Below, in pieces: positions 1-7,746 of a DNA stretch of 8,131 nucleotides. Within the stretch, counting starts at the first letter, position 1; each line of letters begins with the position of its first letter. A program made the translations under genes and the position numbers. The notes below the pieces were generated by a model. That model worked only from the letters and a program-made list of their open reading frames with translations, was not told where the DNA came from and made no database searches. Source of the stretch: Candidatus Woesearchaeota archaeon (GTDB taxonomy: Archaea; Nanobdellota; Nanobdellia; Woesearchaeales; GW2011-AR4); contig JADHVE010000055.1 of NCBI GenBank assembly GCA_016784195.1, positions 1 through 8,131 of the forward strand. Reading direction: 5' to 3'.

Positions 1-1141
1 CAGCTGCTTTTTCTGTTGTTAGGGGAGTATATTTTTTCTGTTTCCATAGTTCATAAAGTTCAGTTCCTTTCAGGACCATACATGGATAAATCTTCAGCAT
101 ATCCGGCATGAAATCTGAGTTTGAAAAATACTCCTTTAATGCGGCCAAATCTTTTTCTTTGGTTACTCCAGGAAGACCAGGCATTACATGGTAATTTATT
201 TTAAATCCCAGATCTTTCAGAATTCTTGTTGATTCGATTGAATCTTGGACCGAATGCCCTCTTTTGATTTTTTCCAGAACTTTGTCATAGATTGTTTGAA
301 TCCCCAGTTCTACTCTTGTTGCTCCTAATCTCAGCATTTCATTTCCATGTTTAAGTTTGGAATAATCCGGCCTTGTTTCAATTGTTAATCCTGTGCATCT
401 GATATTTGATTTTTCATTTCTTAACTGTTCTTTTTCTAATTTTATACTGGATTTTTTATTAATGGATTTTTTTATATTTATTACTTGTTTGATTGATAAT
501 AATTTTTTAAAAATGGAGTTTTGCCTTTTTTTATCTTTAATATTTCCAGGCAATTCAAAGAGTTCTTTAAATTTGATGATGTCGAATTCATTTTTTTTGA
601 AAAATAAATCAGAGAAATCGTTCATTGCCTTAAAAGCATATTTAATGAACTCTTCCTGATATTTTTCCGGAAAGCTTGGAAAGGTTCCGCCCATTATTAT
701 CAATTCAATCTTATCCGGAACGTGGCCTGAGATAATGTACTGCTCTAAGCGGTTCATTACCTGAAGATAAGGGTCAAATTTGTTTCTTATGGCTCTTCTT
801 GTTGCCGGCTCTTTTCCAGTATATGATTGAGGGATGTCTCCAAAAGAGCTTTTTGGGCCTCCAGGGCACATGATGCACTTGCCATGAGGGCATTTTATTG
901 GCTTTGTCATTATTGCAGCAACGGCAACTCCTGAAATAGTTCTTGTAGGTTTTGTTAATAAGTATTTTTTTATTTTAGAAATGTCTTTTTTATCTGTATT
1001 CATCAGGATGTCAATGTCAAGAGGGATTTTTTTTAGTTTGTATTTTTTACAAAGCTCAGTTTTTAATTTAGCTAATTGTTTTTTGTTTGGTTTTTTCTTC
1101 TTTATCAATCCTGTTATTTCTTTAAAATAATCATAATGCAT
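1..1141 (-). CDS. elp3: Elp3-type radical SAM/acetyltransferase, tRNA wobble-uridine modification (3' end cut by window)
   Basis: The reading frame is open from ATG at 1141-1139 to the left edge, giving 380 codons and no stop. Elp3 adds the carboxymethyl group to C5 of U34 in tRNA, using SAM and acetyl-CoA. Seen here: a Cx4Cx2C cluster motif (C84, C89, C92, CPHGKCIMC) for the 4Fe-4S cluster; PQSYTGKEP at 104-112; GLTIETRPD at 251-259; then VELGIQ, a RGHS stretch and MPGLPGV. These are hallmark Elp3 blocks in the right order. Archaeal Elp3 is usually over 500 residues, so most of the C-terminal GNAT domain lies outside the window. Between about residues 172 and 248 there is a Lys/Ile-rich segment longer than in eukaryotic Elp3. 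The start is supported by a TATA box about 27 bases upstream and no room for a leader. It is transcribed apart from the transporter genes, behind two T7 runs. Confidence 0.93.
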   Translation of the reverse strand, partial: MHYDYFKEITGLIKKKKPNKKQLAKLKTELCKKYKLKKIPLDIDILMNTDKKDISKIKKYLLTKPTRTISGVAVAAIMTKPIKCPHGKCIMCPGGPKSSFGDIPQSYTGKEPATRRAIRNKFDPYLQVMNRLEQYIISGHVPDKIELIIMGGTFPSFPEKYQEEFIKYAFKAMNDFSDLFFKKNEFDIIKFKELFELPGNIKDKKRQNSIFKKLLSIKQVINIKKSINKKSSIKLEKEQLRNEKSNIRCTGLTIETRPDYSKLKHGNEMLRLGATRVELGIQTIYDKVLEKIKRGHSVQDSIESTRILKDLGFKINYHVMPGLPGVTKEKDLAALKEYFSNSDFMPDMLKIYPCMVLKGTELYELWKQKKYTPLTTEKAA

Positions 1142-1162
1142 AAAGAAAAAGAAAGGTGGGTT

Positions 1163-1172
1163 GTTTATAAAT
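1163..1172 (-). promoter_or_regulatory. TATA box of elp3, leaderless
   Basis: On the minus strand this reads ATTTATAAAC, close to the archaeal box A consensus, centred about 27 bases before the A of the elp3 start codon. That places transcription start at or next to the ATG. No Shine-Dalgarno sequence precedes the ATG (the leader region reads CCCACCTTTC), which fits a leaderless mRNA. Position-based prediction only. Confidence 0.55.
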
Positions 1173-1208
1173 ATAACTTATATTGTCAAGTCAATCATTC
1201 CATCTTGG

Positions 1209-1246
1209 AAAAAAATAGTTTAAATGTGATCTAAACAAGAAAAAAA
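1209..1246 (-). terminator. Tandem oligo-T terminator after the 317-aa exchanger gene
   Basis: Two runs of seven T on the minus strand (1246-1240 and 1215-1209) follow the exchanger stop codon by 35 to 75 bases. Archaeal RNA polymerase terminates at such runs without needing a hairpin. Between them is a weak 5-bp inverted repeat, GTTTA/TAAAC (1218-1222 and 1232-1236). The rest of the 1142-1280 gap holds the elp3 TATA box and no visible gene. Confidence 0.5.
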
Positions 1247-1280
1247 TTTTTGGCACTTAAATTGATTTGACTCCTTAATA

Positions 1281-2234
1281 TCAACCACCTAAAGTTTTAA
1301 TGTAAAATTCTATCATAATGAAAAAAGTGTATAATAAAACCAGAGCAATACCCTCTTTTACATATAATTTTTTTCCACTTTCTACAAAGGTTGCAAATAT
1401 AAAGGCAATAATCAGCATAAGTAAGGCGCTGGAGAAAAACAACAGGAAGTTGGCAGTGATTGGATAGATAACTGCAGTTACACCTAGGACTAAGGTAGAA
1501 TTCATAACTACTGAGCCAATTGTGTCTCCTAAAGCCATTTCAGGGTGCTTTTTTATCACAGCCTGTAGGTTAAATATAAGTTCAGGCAGTGATGTTCCGA
1601 TGGCTATTATGAACAAACCAACTAAGATGGGGGGCAATAATAGTTTTAATGATATTGTTGTTGCATAATCAACAACAAATTTTGCACTAAAAAACAATAG
1701 GATTAGGCTTAGTATAAAAATGACCACGTTCAATACAATATCCCAGTGATTTATCCTTTCTTCAACCTCTTTTTTAAATTCTTTCCTTTCTTTTATAAGA
1801 TGATACACGTAGATCAAAAATACTACAAGCAATATGATTCCATCAAGCCTTGATAATTCATTTCCTATCAGCATCAGGCCTATGGGCAAGGCGACAATAA
1901 AAACCATGTATAATGCATCTTTTTGGATTTTTTTACTTTTAATTTTTATACCTTTTGCTAGAATTACTGCTATGCCGATTACAATTGTCAAATCTGCAAT
2001 ATTGGAGCCAATAACTGTTCCTAATGCTAAGGCCGAATTTTTTGCCATGGCAGATGTGATACCGACAAAAAGCTCAGGTATTGAAGTAGAGAAAGCCATT
2101 ATTATAAATCCAATCACAAATTCGCTCATATTCAGAAAGTATGCTATTTTTGATAAGGATTTAACAAGCCAGGAGCCAGAGAAGACTAAAACAATACAAG
2201 ATAAAAGAAAGATTAAAATATCAAAAGTTAGCAT
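1281..2234 (-). CDS. CaCA-family cation antiporter, divergent (317 aa)
   Basis: This is a membrane protein of the Ca2+/cation antiporter superfamily, about ten helices in two inverted halves, normal in length. The alpha-1 repeat spans about 42-87 (T50, S51, E54 in STSIPEL; S77 in GSNIAD) and alpha-2 about 206-251 (T214, S215, E218 in GTSLPEL; S241 in GSVVMN). The glutamates E54 and E218 match the ion-binding glutamates of the Methanocaldococcus exchanger NCX_Mj (E54, E213). Unusually, residue 81 is Asp and 245 is Asn, the reverse of N81/D240 in NCX_Mj, and the second GSN motif is GSV. A charged cytoplasmic loop (about 148-163) separates the halves. The start ATG lies inside the last codons of the P-type ATPase gene (ATGCTAA, 7-base overlap) with no Shine-Dalgarno sequence, so translation is probably coupled. 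It likely exchanges Ca2+ or another cation for Na+ or H+; the substrate is not certain. Confidence 0.9.
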   Translation of the reverse strand: MLTFDILIFLLSCIVLVFSGSWLVKSLSKIAYFLNMSEFVIGFIIMAFSTSIPELFVGITSAMAKNSALALGTVIGSNIADLTIVIGIAVILAKGIKIKSKKIQKDALYMVFIVALPIGLMLIGNELSRLDGIILLVVFLIYVYHLIKERKEFKKEVEERINHWDIVLNVVIFILSLILLFFSAKFVVDYATTISLKLLLPPILVGLFIIAIGTSLPELIFNLQAVIKKHPEMALGDTIGSVVMNSTLVLGVTAVIYPITANFLLFFSSALLMLIIAFIFATFVESGKKLYVKEGIALVLLYTFFIMIEFYIKTLGG

Positions 2235-4921
2235 TTTTTTATTGTTACAGATTTATTATTCTGAGGCTTCATAACAAACTTGCTTACCTCCATCATTATA
2301 AACCCTAAGCTTGAAATGCCTATGATTTTAAGCCAGTCTATTGCTGATAATGCAACAGTTCCAAAAATGGCTTGTAATGGCGACCAATAAATTACTGTTA
2401 ATTGTATAATCATCGATAAGCAAACAGCTCCAAGCAACCACTTATTTGAAAATGGATTTAAGTGTTTAAGTGAAGGGTAAAGAGTTCTACTGCTCATAAC
2501 AGCAAACATCTGGAACATAACAAGAGTTGTAAAAGCTACTGTTTGAGCTTTACTCAAATCAATTTCTTTATATTGAATAAACATAAATAACGTTCCTAGA
2601 CCCATTATTAGCCCAAATATCACAATTGATAAAAATATTTTCAGTGAAATAGGCTTCTCTTTTGGATCTCTGGGTGGAAGTTTCATAATCCCTTCTTCAC
2701 TTGATTCAAATCCCAAACCAAGAGCAGGGAAATCGTCTGTTAGCAGATTCATCAGTAAAATTTGAAGAGGCAGCAAGGGAAGAGGAAATTTAAGCATTAT
2801 TGCCATAAATACTGCAGTTATTTCTCCAGCATTGCAGGATAAAAGATACTTTGCTGATTTAATCATTTTGTTATAAATATTCCTGCCCTCTTCGATTGCG
2901 TTCACTATTGTAGCAAAATTATCATCTGTTAAAGTTGCTTTACTTACTTCTTTGGCAACATCAGTACCAGTTATACCCATTGCTATGCCAATATCTGCTT
3001 TTTTTAGGGCAGGAGCATCATTTACTCCGTCACCAGTCATGGCTACAATATGGCCTTTTTTTTGTAAGGCATCCACAATTCTTGACTTTTGAATTGGCAG
3101 AGCTCTTGCTATAATCCTAACTTTCTCTATCTTTTTTTCAAGTTCAGCATCACTCATTTTTTCAACATCATCTCCTGTGAGTACAATATCTCCTTCTCCG
3201 AATAATCCAACTTGTTGAGCTATAGCTTTAGTTGTTAAGGCATGGTCTCCAGTTATTATCATAACTCTTATTCCTGCTTCTTGGCATTGTTTAACAGCCT
3301 GTTTAACCTCATCTCGTGGAGGGTCAATCATTCCAACAAGCCCAACAAACACCAGATTTTTCTCTACATTACCTATGCTGTATTTTTTAGAATCAGAAAC
3401 TTCTTTATACGCAAGAGCAAGAACTCTCAAAGCTTTTCCAGCAAAAGAATTGTTCATCTTAAGAATTTTTTCTCTATCTTTTTTAGTTAGTTTTCTTACT
3501 CTGCCTTTTTCAAGAATTCTATCACACACTGTTAAAAGAAGATCAGGAGCTCCTTTAGCATAAGCTTCTGTTTTTTTGTTTATTTTATTTTTAAATATAA
3601 CTGACATTCTTTTTCTATCAGAATCAAATGGCAGTTCTTCGATAAAAGAAAAATTTCTTTGTAAATTTTCATCTTCAAGGTTTCCTTTTTTTCCAAGAAC
3701 AGTTAAAGAACCTTCAGTAGGATCCCCTATAATTTCAAATTTACCTTCTTTTTTTACCAACTTGGAACTATTACATAAATAGCCTATTCGAAAGAATAAT
3801 TCCAGTTGTTTTGGGTTGATCTGTTTATTATCTACATAAAAATTTCCTTTTGGCTCATAACCTGCACCGCTTACTTTGATTATTTGGTTGTCATAGAAAA
3901 TTTCTGTTATAGTCATCTGATTTTTAGTTATTGTTCCTGTTTTGTCAGAACAGATTATAGTAGCAGCGCCTAAACTTTCTGCAGCAGGAAGCTTCTTAAT
4001 CAACATATTTTTTTTTGCCAATCTTTTGGTTCCCATCGATAAGCCCACAGTTACAATTATTGGAAGTGAGTTTGGAATTGTAGAAACAGTTAAAGCCAAA
4101 GCAAATAAAAGCATTTTACCAAAAGTTAGAGTTCCTTGCAATGTTCCTGAAACTAATACAATTATAATTAATACAACTGCTACAATTCCAATCTGTTTTG
4201 CTAATCGCGTAAACTTTATTTGTAAGGGTGTTTGAACTTCTTTTGTTGTTTGTAGAGATGTTGCAATTTTGCCAAATTCTGTTTTCATACCAATGCCAGT
4301 AACAACACTTTTTCCTTTTCCATAGGTTACTGCAGTTCCCATAAAAGCCATATTCTCCTGGTCTGCAACAGAAATTCCTAATTTGAATGGCTCAATAACT
4401 TTTTTTGATGGGAACGATTCTCCAGTTAAAGATGCTTCATCTATTTTTAAACTTGAAAGTTCTATTAACCTTGAATCTGCTGGAACAATATCTCCTGCTT
4501 CAAGCAACAGAATATCTCCCGGCACAACTTCTCTTGCAGGTATTTTTTGTTCTTTTCCATCACGCAGAACCTTTGCTGTAGGGGCAGATATTTTTTCTAA
4601 TGCCTCAATTGCTTTTTCAGCTTTGTATTCTTGAATAAATCCCAGTATAGCGTTTAAAAGTACAATTCCAAATATAGCTATCGACTCAATTTTTTCCCCT
4701 AAAAACAAAGATAAAAATCCAGCAAAGATAAGCAGTAAAATAAGGGCGTTCTTAAATTGACTTAAGAAGATAGTAATTGCAGTAAGTTTTTTTTCTTTCT
4801 GCAATTCATTATAGCCAAATTCTTCTAATCTTTTTTTAGCTTCATTTTTGGTTAAGCCATTTTCAGAGCTTTTCAATGATTTTATTGCTCCGGATGCGCT
4901 TATGTTATAATAATCTGCCAT
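2228..4921 (-). CDS. P2-type cation-transporting ATPase (SERCA/PMCA-like), 897 aa
   Basis: An ATP-driven cation pump of the inner membrane, full length for the PacL/SERCA group. In order: N-terminal cation-ATPase domain (about 1-65), actuator loop TGES at 166-169, phosphorylation site D326 in CSDKTGT, nucleotide-domain KGAP at 457-460, DPPR at 533-536, and hinge TGDGVND at 629-635 with ALKKADIGIAMG after it. Four helices precede the catalytic domains and six follow. Ion-site positions compared with SERCA: N697, E700 (N768, E771), N725, T728, D729 (N796, T799, D800) are kept; E309 in helix 4 is N284 (IPNSLP instead of PEGLP), and E908 in helix 8 appears to be Q804, as in PMCA. The ion is therefore uncertain: Ca2+ is most likely from family and neighbours, but Mn2+, Na+ or H+ is possible. 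It lies 61 bases after a CaCA gene and overlaps the next CaCA gene by 7 bases. Confidence 0.93.
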   Translation of the reverse strand: MADYYNISASGAIKSLKSSENGLTKNEAKKRLEEFGYNELQKEKKLTAITIFLSQFKNALILLLIFAGFLSLFLGEKIESIAIFGIVLLNAILGFIQEYKAEKAIEALEKISAPTAKVLRDGKEQKIPAREVVPGDILLLEAGDIVPADSRLIELSSLKIDEASLTGESFPSKKVIEPFKLGISVADQENMAFMGTAVTYGKGKSVVTGIGMKTEFGKIATSLQTTKEVQTPLQIKFTRLAKQIGIVAVVLIIIVLVSGTLQGTLTFGKMLLFALALTVSTIPNSLPIIVTVGLSMGTKRLAKKNMLIKKLPAAESLGAATIICSDKTGTITKNQMTITEIFYDNQIIKVSGAGYEPKGNFYVDNKQINPKQLELFFRIGYLCNSSKLVKKEGKFEIIGDPTEGSLTVLGKKGNLEDENLQRNFSFIEELPFDSDRKRMSVIFKNKINKKTEAYAKGAPDLLLTVCDRILEKGRVRKLTKKDREKILKMNNSFAGKALRVLALAYKEVSDSKKYSIGNVEKNLVFVGLVGMIDPPRDEVKQAVKQCQEAGIRVMIITGDHALTTKAIAQQVGLFGEGDIVLTGDDVEKMSDAELEKKIEKVRIIARALPIQKSRIVDALQKKGHIVAMTGDGVNDAPALKKADIGIAMGITGTDVAKEVSKATLTDDNFATIVNAIEEGRNIYNKMIKSAKYLLSCNAGEITAVFMAIMLKFPLPLLPLQILLMNLLTDDFPALGLGFESSEEGIMKLPPRDPKEKPISLKIFLSIVIFGLIMGLGTLFMFIQYKEIDLSKAQTVAFTTLVMFQMFAVMSSRTLYPSLKHLNPFSNKWLLGAVCLSMIIQLTVIYWSPLQAIFGTVALSAIDWLKIIGISSLGFIMMEVSKFVMKPQNNKSVTIKKC

Positions 4922-4946
4922 TTATACCGCCACTTTTTACCTCTTT
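4922..4946 (-). promoter_or_regulatory. Shine-Dalgarno and 3-codon leader ORF before the ATPase gene
   Basis: On the minus strand GAGGT (4943-4939) is followed after five A by GTG GCG GTA TAA (4933-4922), and the ATPase ATG follows directly, in the same frame. GAGGT is about 17 bases from that ATG, too far for normal use, but well placed for the GTG. The 18 bases at 4946-4929 match 16 of 18 bases at the start of the Kef-type gene (7725-7708), where the GAGGT serves a true ATG. This suggests ribosomes load at the GTG and reinitiate at the ATG. It may instead be a decayed start or a base-call error in the TAA. Confidence 0.5.
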
Positions 4947-4982
4947 TTTGATATACCAACAATAAATTTTCACTAAACAAAA

Positions 4983-5945
4983 TCAAAATAATCCAAATAG
5001 TTTTCCAATAAAGAATATATAAAATAATAAAAGTATATATCCTTCCCATTTTGTTACTTCTTTTTCTTGAGTTATGAAGAAAAACAGTAAAGTTGCTATC
5101 AGCATCATTGGCAAACCAAAACTAAGTATGCTTTGTGGGATAACCAAAACTCCGAATAGTGTTGGGACCCCCATAACAACAAAAGTATTGAATATATTTG
5201 AGCCCAATATATTTCCAACAGCTATTTCTGGCTTTCCTTTTCTTACCGCAGTAATGCTTACTGCAAACTCAGGTAATGAAGTGCCCAAAGCTACAACACT
5301 TACAGCGATTATTTCTTTTCCTAAGTTAAATATTTCTGATAATTTAATTACAGACTCAATAGTGTATTTTGCACCAACAAAAATAAAAAAAGCGCTGATA
5401 ATAATTGCAGCAATAGTTTTTACCTCTAACTTTTTTTTACCTCTAAGCTCTTTTTTCATCTCTTTTTTTATTTCGGCATCTTTATATTCCTTTTCAGAAT
5501 TTATGGTATAAAGGAAATAAATAACTATTCCCAAGATTAACAGTAAAGCTTCAGGTAAAGTAAAAATACCATCACAAATCATCATAGCAAATAAAAATGC
5601 AGAACCAACTAATATAGGTAAATCAACAGTGACAAGCTCATAAGTGATTTTCAATTTTTTTCCGACAATAGCAGCAATGCCTAAAATAAGAAATATGTTT
5701 GCTATATTTGAACCCACTACATTGCCTACTACTATTTCCGATGAGCCTCTTAAAACAGCAAAAATAGAAGAGACAAGTTCTGGTAAAGAAGTCCCTACAG
5801 CTACGATAGTAACCCCTACAATAAAAGCAGGCAAACCAAAAAATAACCCTATCTTTTCAGCAGAATCGGTGAAATAATCTGAGGCTTTAATTAAAACAAA
5901 TAAGCTTGCTACAAAAATTACAATCCAGATAAGCATGTCTAACAT
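4983..5945 (-). CDS. CaCA-family Ca2+/cation antiporter, YrbG-like (320 aa)
   Basis: An integral membrane exchanger that moves Ca2+ or a related cation against Na+ or H+. Both alpha repeats are canonical: alpha-1 about 44-89 with T52, S53, E56 (GTSLPEL) and S79, N83 (GSNIAN); alpha-2 about 214-258 with T222, S223, E226 (GTSLPEF) and S249, N253 (GSNIFN). Asn in both halves is the pattern of E. coli YrbG. The middle loop (about 150-176) is very rich in Lys and Glu. Start at 5945 is preferred over the Met four codons in, because a TATA box is centred 28 bases upstream, giving a leaderless message. It is 45 bases after the Kef-type gene and 61 bases before the ATPase gene, all on one strand. It is clearly diverged from the 317-aa exchanger, so the pair is not a recent duplication. 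Confidence 0.92.
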   Translation of the reverse strand: MLDMLIWIVIFVASLFVLIKASDYFTDSAEKIGLFFGLPAFIVGVTIVAVGTSLPELVSSIFAVLRGSSEIVVGNVVGSNIANIFLILGIAAIVGKKLKITYELVTVDLPILVGSAFLFAMMICDGIFTLPEALLLILGIVIYFLYTINSEKEYKDAEIKKEMKKELRGKKKLEVKTIAAIIISAFFIFVGAKYTIESVIKLSEIFNLGKEIIAVSVVALGTSLPEFAVSITAVRKGKPEIAVGNILGSNIFNTFVVMGVPTLFGVLVIPQSILSFGLPMMLIATLLFFFITQEKEVTKWEGYILLLFYIFFIGKLFGLF

Positions 5946-5967
5946 TTGATTTTATTCAAAATTCAGT

Positions 5968-5980
5968 GTTTATATTATTT
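5968..5980 (-). promoter_or_regulatory. TATA box of the 320-aa exchanger gene
   Basis: The minus strand reads AAATAATATAAAC; TAATATAAA is centred about 28 bases before the start codon at 5945. It lies in the 45-base gap after the Kef-type gene, so the exchanger-ATPase-exchanger genes can be transcribed separately from the upstream antiporter. Prediction from spacing and composition in an AT-rich region. Confidence 0.42.
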
Positions 5981-5990
5981 TCGTATTTCA

Positions 5991-7712
5991 TCATCCATGC
6001 ATTTCATGTTTAGGGTGTTCATACCCCATATTCTTTCTATTTCTCAGATGTTCAATATGGGCAGTTTTTTCTTTCAGGAATTTATTAATGTTCAACCCAT
6101 GCTTTTCAATCAATGTAGAAGAATGATGCCCACCTAGAAAATGAGGCATAATCACATAAGTTGCACCTTTATCATATAGTTCTATAGCTTCATCAATCTG
6201 ATGAGAAATAACAATTATGATTGATTTTTTATTAGACTCTCTAATTTTATTAATCAATAAAAGATTCGTATCAAAATCAGGTATTGTTGAGTATATCATC
6301 TTAGCTTTTGAAAGATTTAGTTCATTCAATAATTCAGAATCACTGGCATCACCATATCTACAATCAACCCCTTCTTTTGCAAGGCTTATTATTGTTTCCG
6401 GGTTATAGTCAACAACCAAAAACTTCTTTTTTATCTTTTTAAAAGATTCCAATAAATCATAACCCATCCTATTATACCCAAAAAGAATGATATTGTGAGA
6501 ATTATGCTCATGATATTTATGTTCATCTACTTTACTGCCCTTTTTTTCGAAAATCTTCAAATATTTTGATATATATGGATATATTTTGTTTGCATAAATT
6601 ATCATATAGCTAGAACCTGTGATAGTTATCAAACCAATAACAGTTACAAAAGACAAGATTTCATTTGTAAGATGCCCTAATTTAACCCCTAAAGCAATAA
6701 GGATTAAAGAGAATTCACTTATTTGAGCTACAGTTAACCCCGCTAAGAAGCTATTCCTTTTCGTATATCCTAGCAAGCCCATCAATATCATAACTATTAA
6801 AGGATTTCCAATCAATATGAATGCCGAAAAGATTACTATAGGAATTATATATTGGCTTATATTTGTGAAAACCATCTGAGAGCCCAGCAATATGAAAAAC
6901 AGTACAATAAAAAAATCACGTAGTGGTTTCATTCTAGAACTGATCTCATAGTGGTAGGGTGATAAAGATAGAGTAATACCTGCTATTAATGCTCCTGCTT
7001 CTATTGAAAAATTTAAATAATAAAAAAGGGTAGCTATTGCAAAACACCAGCCAATTGAAAATAATAATAAAAATTCCTGGGATTTGGCAATAGCCCGAGT
7101 AATTTTCGGGAAAATATAAACACCGATTATAAATAATAAAATTAATAACCCCCCTCCTTTTAAAACAGTTTCAAGCGCTAAAGTAGTAAAATTTATTCCA
7201 GCTGGAATTGATGATATAACCATCAAGATAACTATTACAATTAAATCCTGAACAATTAAAAAACCGATAGAAATTCTTCCATACAAGCTTTCCAGATCTC
7301 TTTTATCTGATAAAAGTTTCATAATAATGATAGTGCTACTAAATGTCAGTGCAATAGCAACATATATTGAAACTAGCGTAGAAAAGCCTAACAACTTTCC
7401 TATGAAAAACCCAATTACTGAAGTGAATATAACCTGGCCAACTCCAGTAACCAAAGAAACCTTGCCAACATCCTTTATTATTCTTGGATTTAGGTTTAAT
7501 CCAACCATAAATAAAAGCAATGCTACACCTATCTGTGCAAAAGTTGAAATAGCTTCTGTAGACTTAACTATATTGAGAAAATAAGGGCTTACTACGATGC
7601 CCGTTAGAATATAACCTATAATCAGCGGCTGTTTTAACAATCTCATCATGCCTGCAATAATAACTGCAATAATGATAACAATACTTAATTCAATAAATAT
7701 GCTTATAGCCAT
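5991..7712 (-). CDS. Kef-type CPA2 monovalent cation/H+ antiporter with TrkA-N (RCK) domain, 573 aa
   Basis: Residues 1 to about 385 form a membrane domain of about 12 helices of the CPA2 family. It carries QPLIIGYILTG near 28-38, LLLFMVGL at 65-72, TFSST at 123-127 and the transport-site pair Q155-D156 (IVQD), the Gln-Asp form found in KefC. From about 406 to 535 there is a Rossmann-type TrkA-N domain: glycine motif GYNRMG at 412-417, acidic D435 after the second strand (VVDYNP), YGDASD at 453-458 and PHFLGGHH at 523-530. It probably exchanges K+ or Na+ for H+ under control of a nucleotide bound to the RCK domain. The usual second glycine of GxGxxG is Asn here. The interdomain linker (397-406) and C-terminal tail (552-572) are rich in His. 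Start 7712 has a good Shine-Dalgarno, GAGGT, 5 bases away. First gene of the transporter run. Confidence 0.93.
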   Translation of the reverse strand: MAISIFIELSIVIIIAVIIAGMMRLLKQPLIIGYILTGIVVSPYFLNIVKSTEAISTFAQIGVALLLFMVGLNLNPRIIKDVGKVSLVTGVGQVIFTSVIGFFIGKLLGFSTLVSIYVAIALTFSSTIIIMKLLSDKRDLESLYGRISIGFLIVQDLIVIVILMVISSIPAGINFTTLALETVLKGGGLLILLFIIGVYIFPKITRAIAKSQEFLLLFSIGWCFAIATLFYYLNFSIEAGALIAGITLSLSPYHYEISSRMKPLRDFFIVLFFILLGSQMVFTNISQYIIPIVIFSAFILIGNPLIVMILMGLLGYTKRNSFLAGLTVAQISEFSLILIALGVKLGHLTNEILSFVTVIGLITITGSSYMIIYANKIYPYISKYLKIFEKKGSKVDEHKYHEHNSHNIILFGYNRMGYDLLESFKKIKKKFLVVDYNPETIISLAKEGVDCRYGDASDSELLNELNLSKAKMIYSTIPDFDTNLLLINKIRESNKKSIIIVISHQIDEAIELYDKGATYVIMPHFLGGHHSSTLIEKHGLNINKFLKEKTAHIEHLRNRKNMGYEHPKHEMHG

Positions 7713-7717
7713 CTTTT

Positions 7718-7722
7718 ACCTC
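7718..7722 (-). promoter_or_regulatory. Shine-Dalgarno site of the Kef-type gene
   Basis: GAGGT on the minus strand, five bases before the ATG at 7712. It is the only start in the window with a standard, correctly spaced ribosome site, in contrast to the leaderless neighbours. Confidence 0.7.
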
Positions 7723-7737
7723 TTTACGAGTATACAA

Positions 7738-7746
7738 GGAAAAAAA
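7738..7746 (-). terminator. Oligo-T terminator after the AbrB-like gene
   Basis: A run of seven T on the minus strand (7746-7740, followed by CC) lies about 45 bases after the AbrB-like stop codon and just before the predicted transcription start of the Kef-type gene. This is where an archaeal terminator would separate the two units. Confidence 0.35.

Noticed and set aside
393..659. 88-aa plus-strand open frame opposite elp3
   Set aside because: It is opposite the Lys/Ile-rich Elp3 segment, giving Phe/Asn/Ser-rich translation typical of the reverse of A-rich coding DNA.
1185..1271. Inverted repeat GTCAAGTCAAT (1185-1195) / ATTGATTTGAC (1261-1271), possible structured RNA in the gap
   Set aside because: One mismatch on the minus strand, a 64-base loop with little inner pairing, and no promoter for a plus-strand RNA. 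Best treated as chance.
1834..2274. 146-aa plus-strand open frame opposite the 317-aa exchanger
   Set aside because: It is antisense to a well-supported CaCA gene, has no promoter or ribosome site, and no recognisable domain. Open antisense frames are expected from the codon pattern of the helices.
5074..5511. 145-aa plus-strand open frame opposite the 320-aa exchanger
   Set aside because: Antisense shadow of a conserved membrane protein, with no independent support. It mirrors the antisense frame at the other exchanger because both genes encode similar helices.
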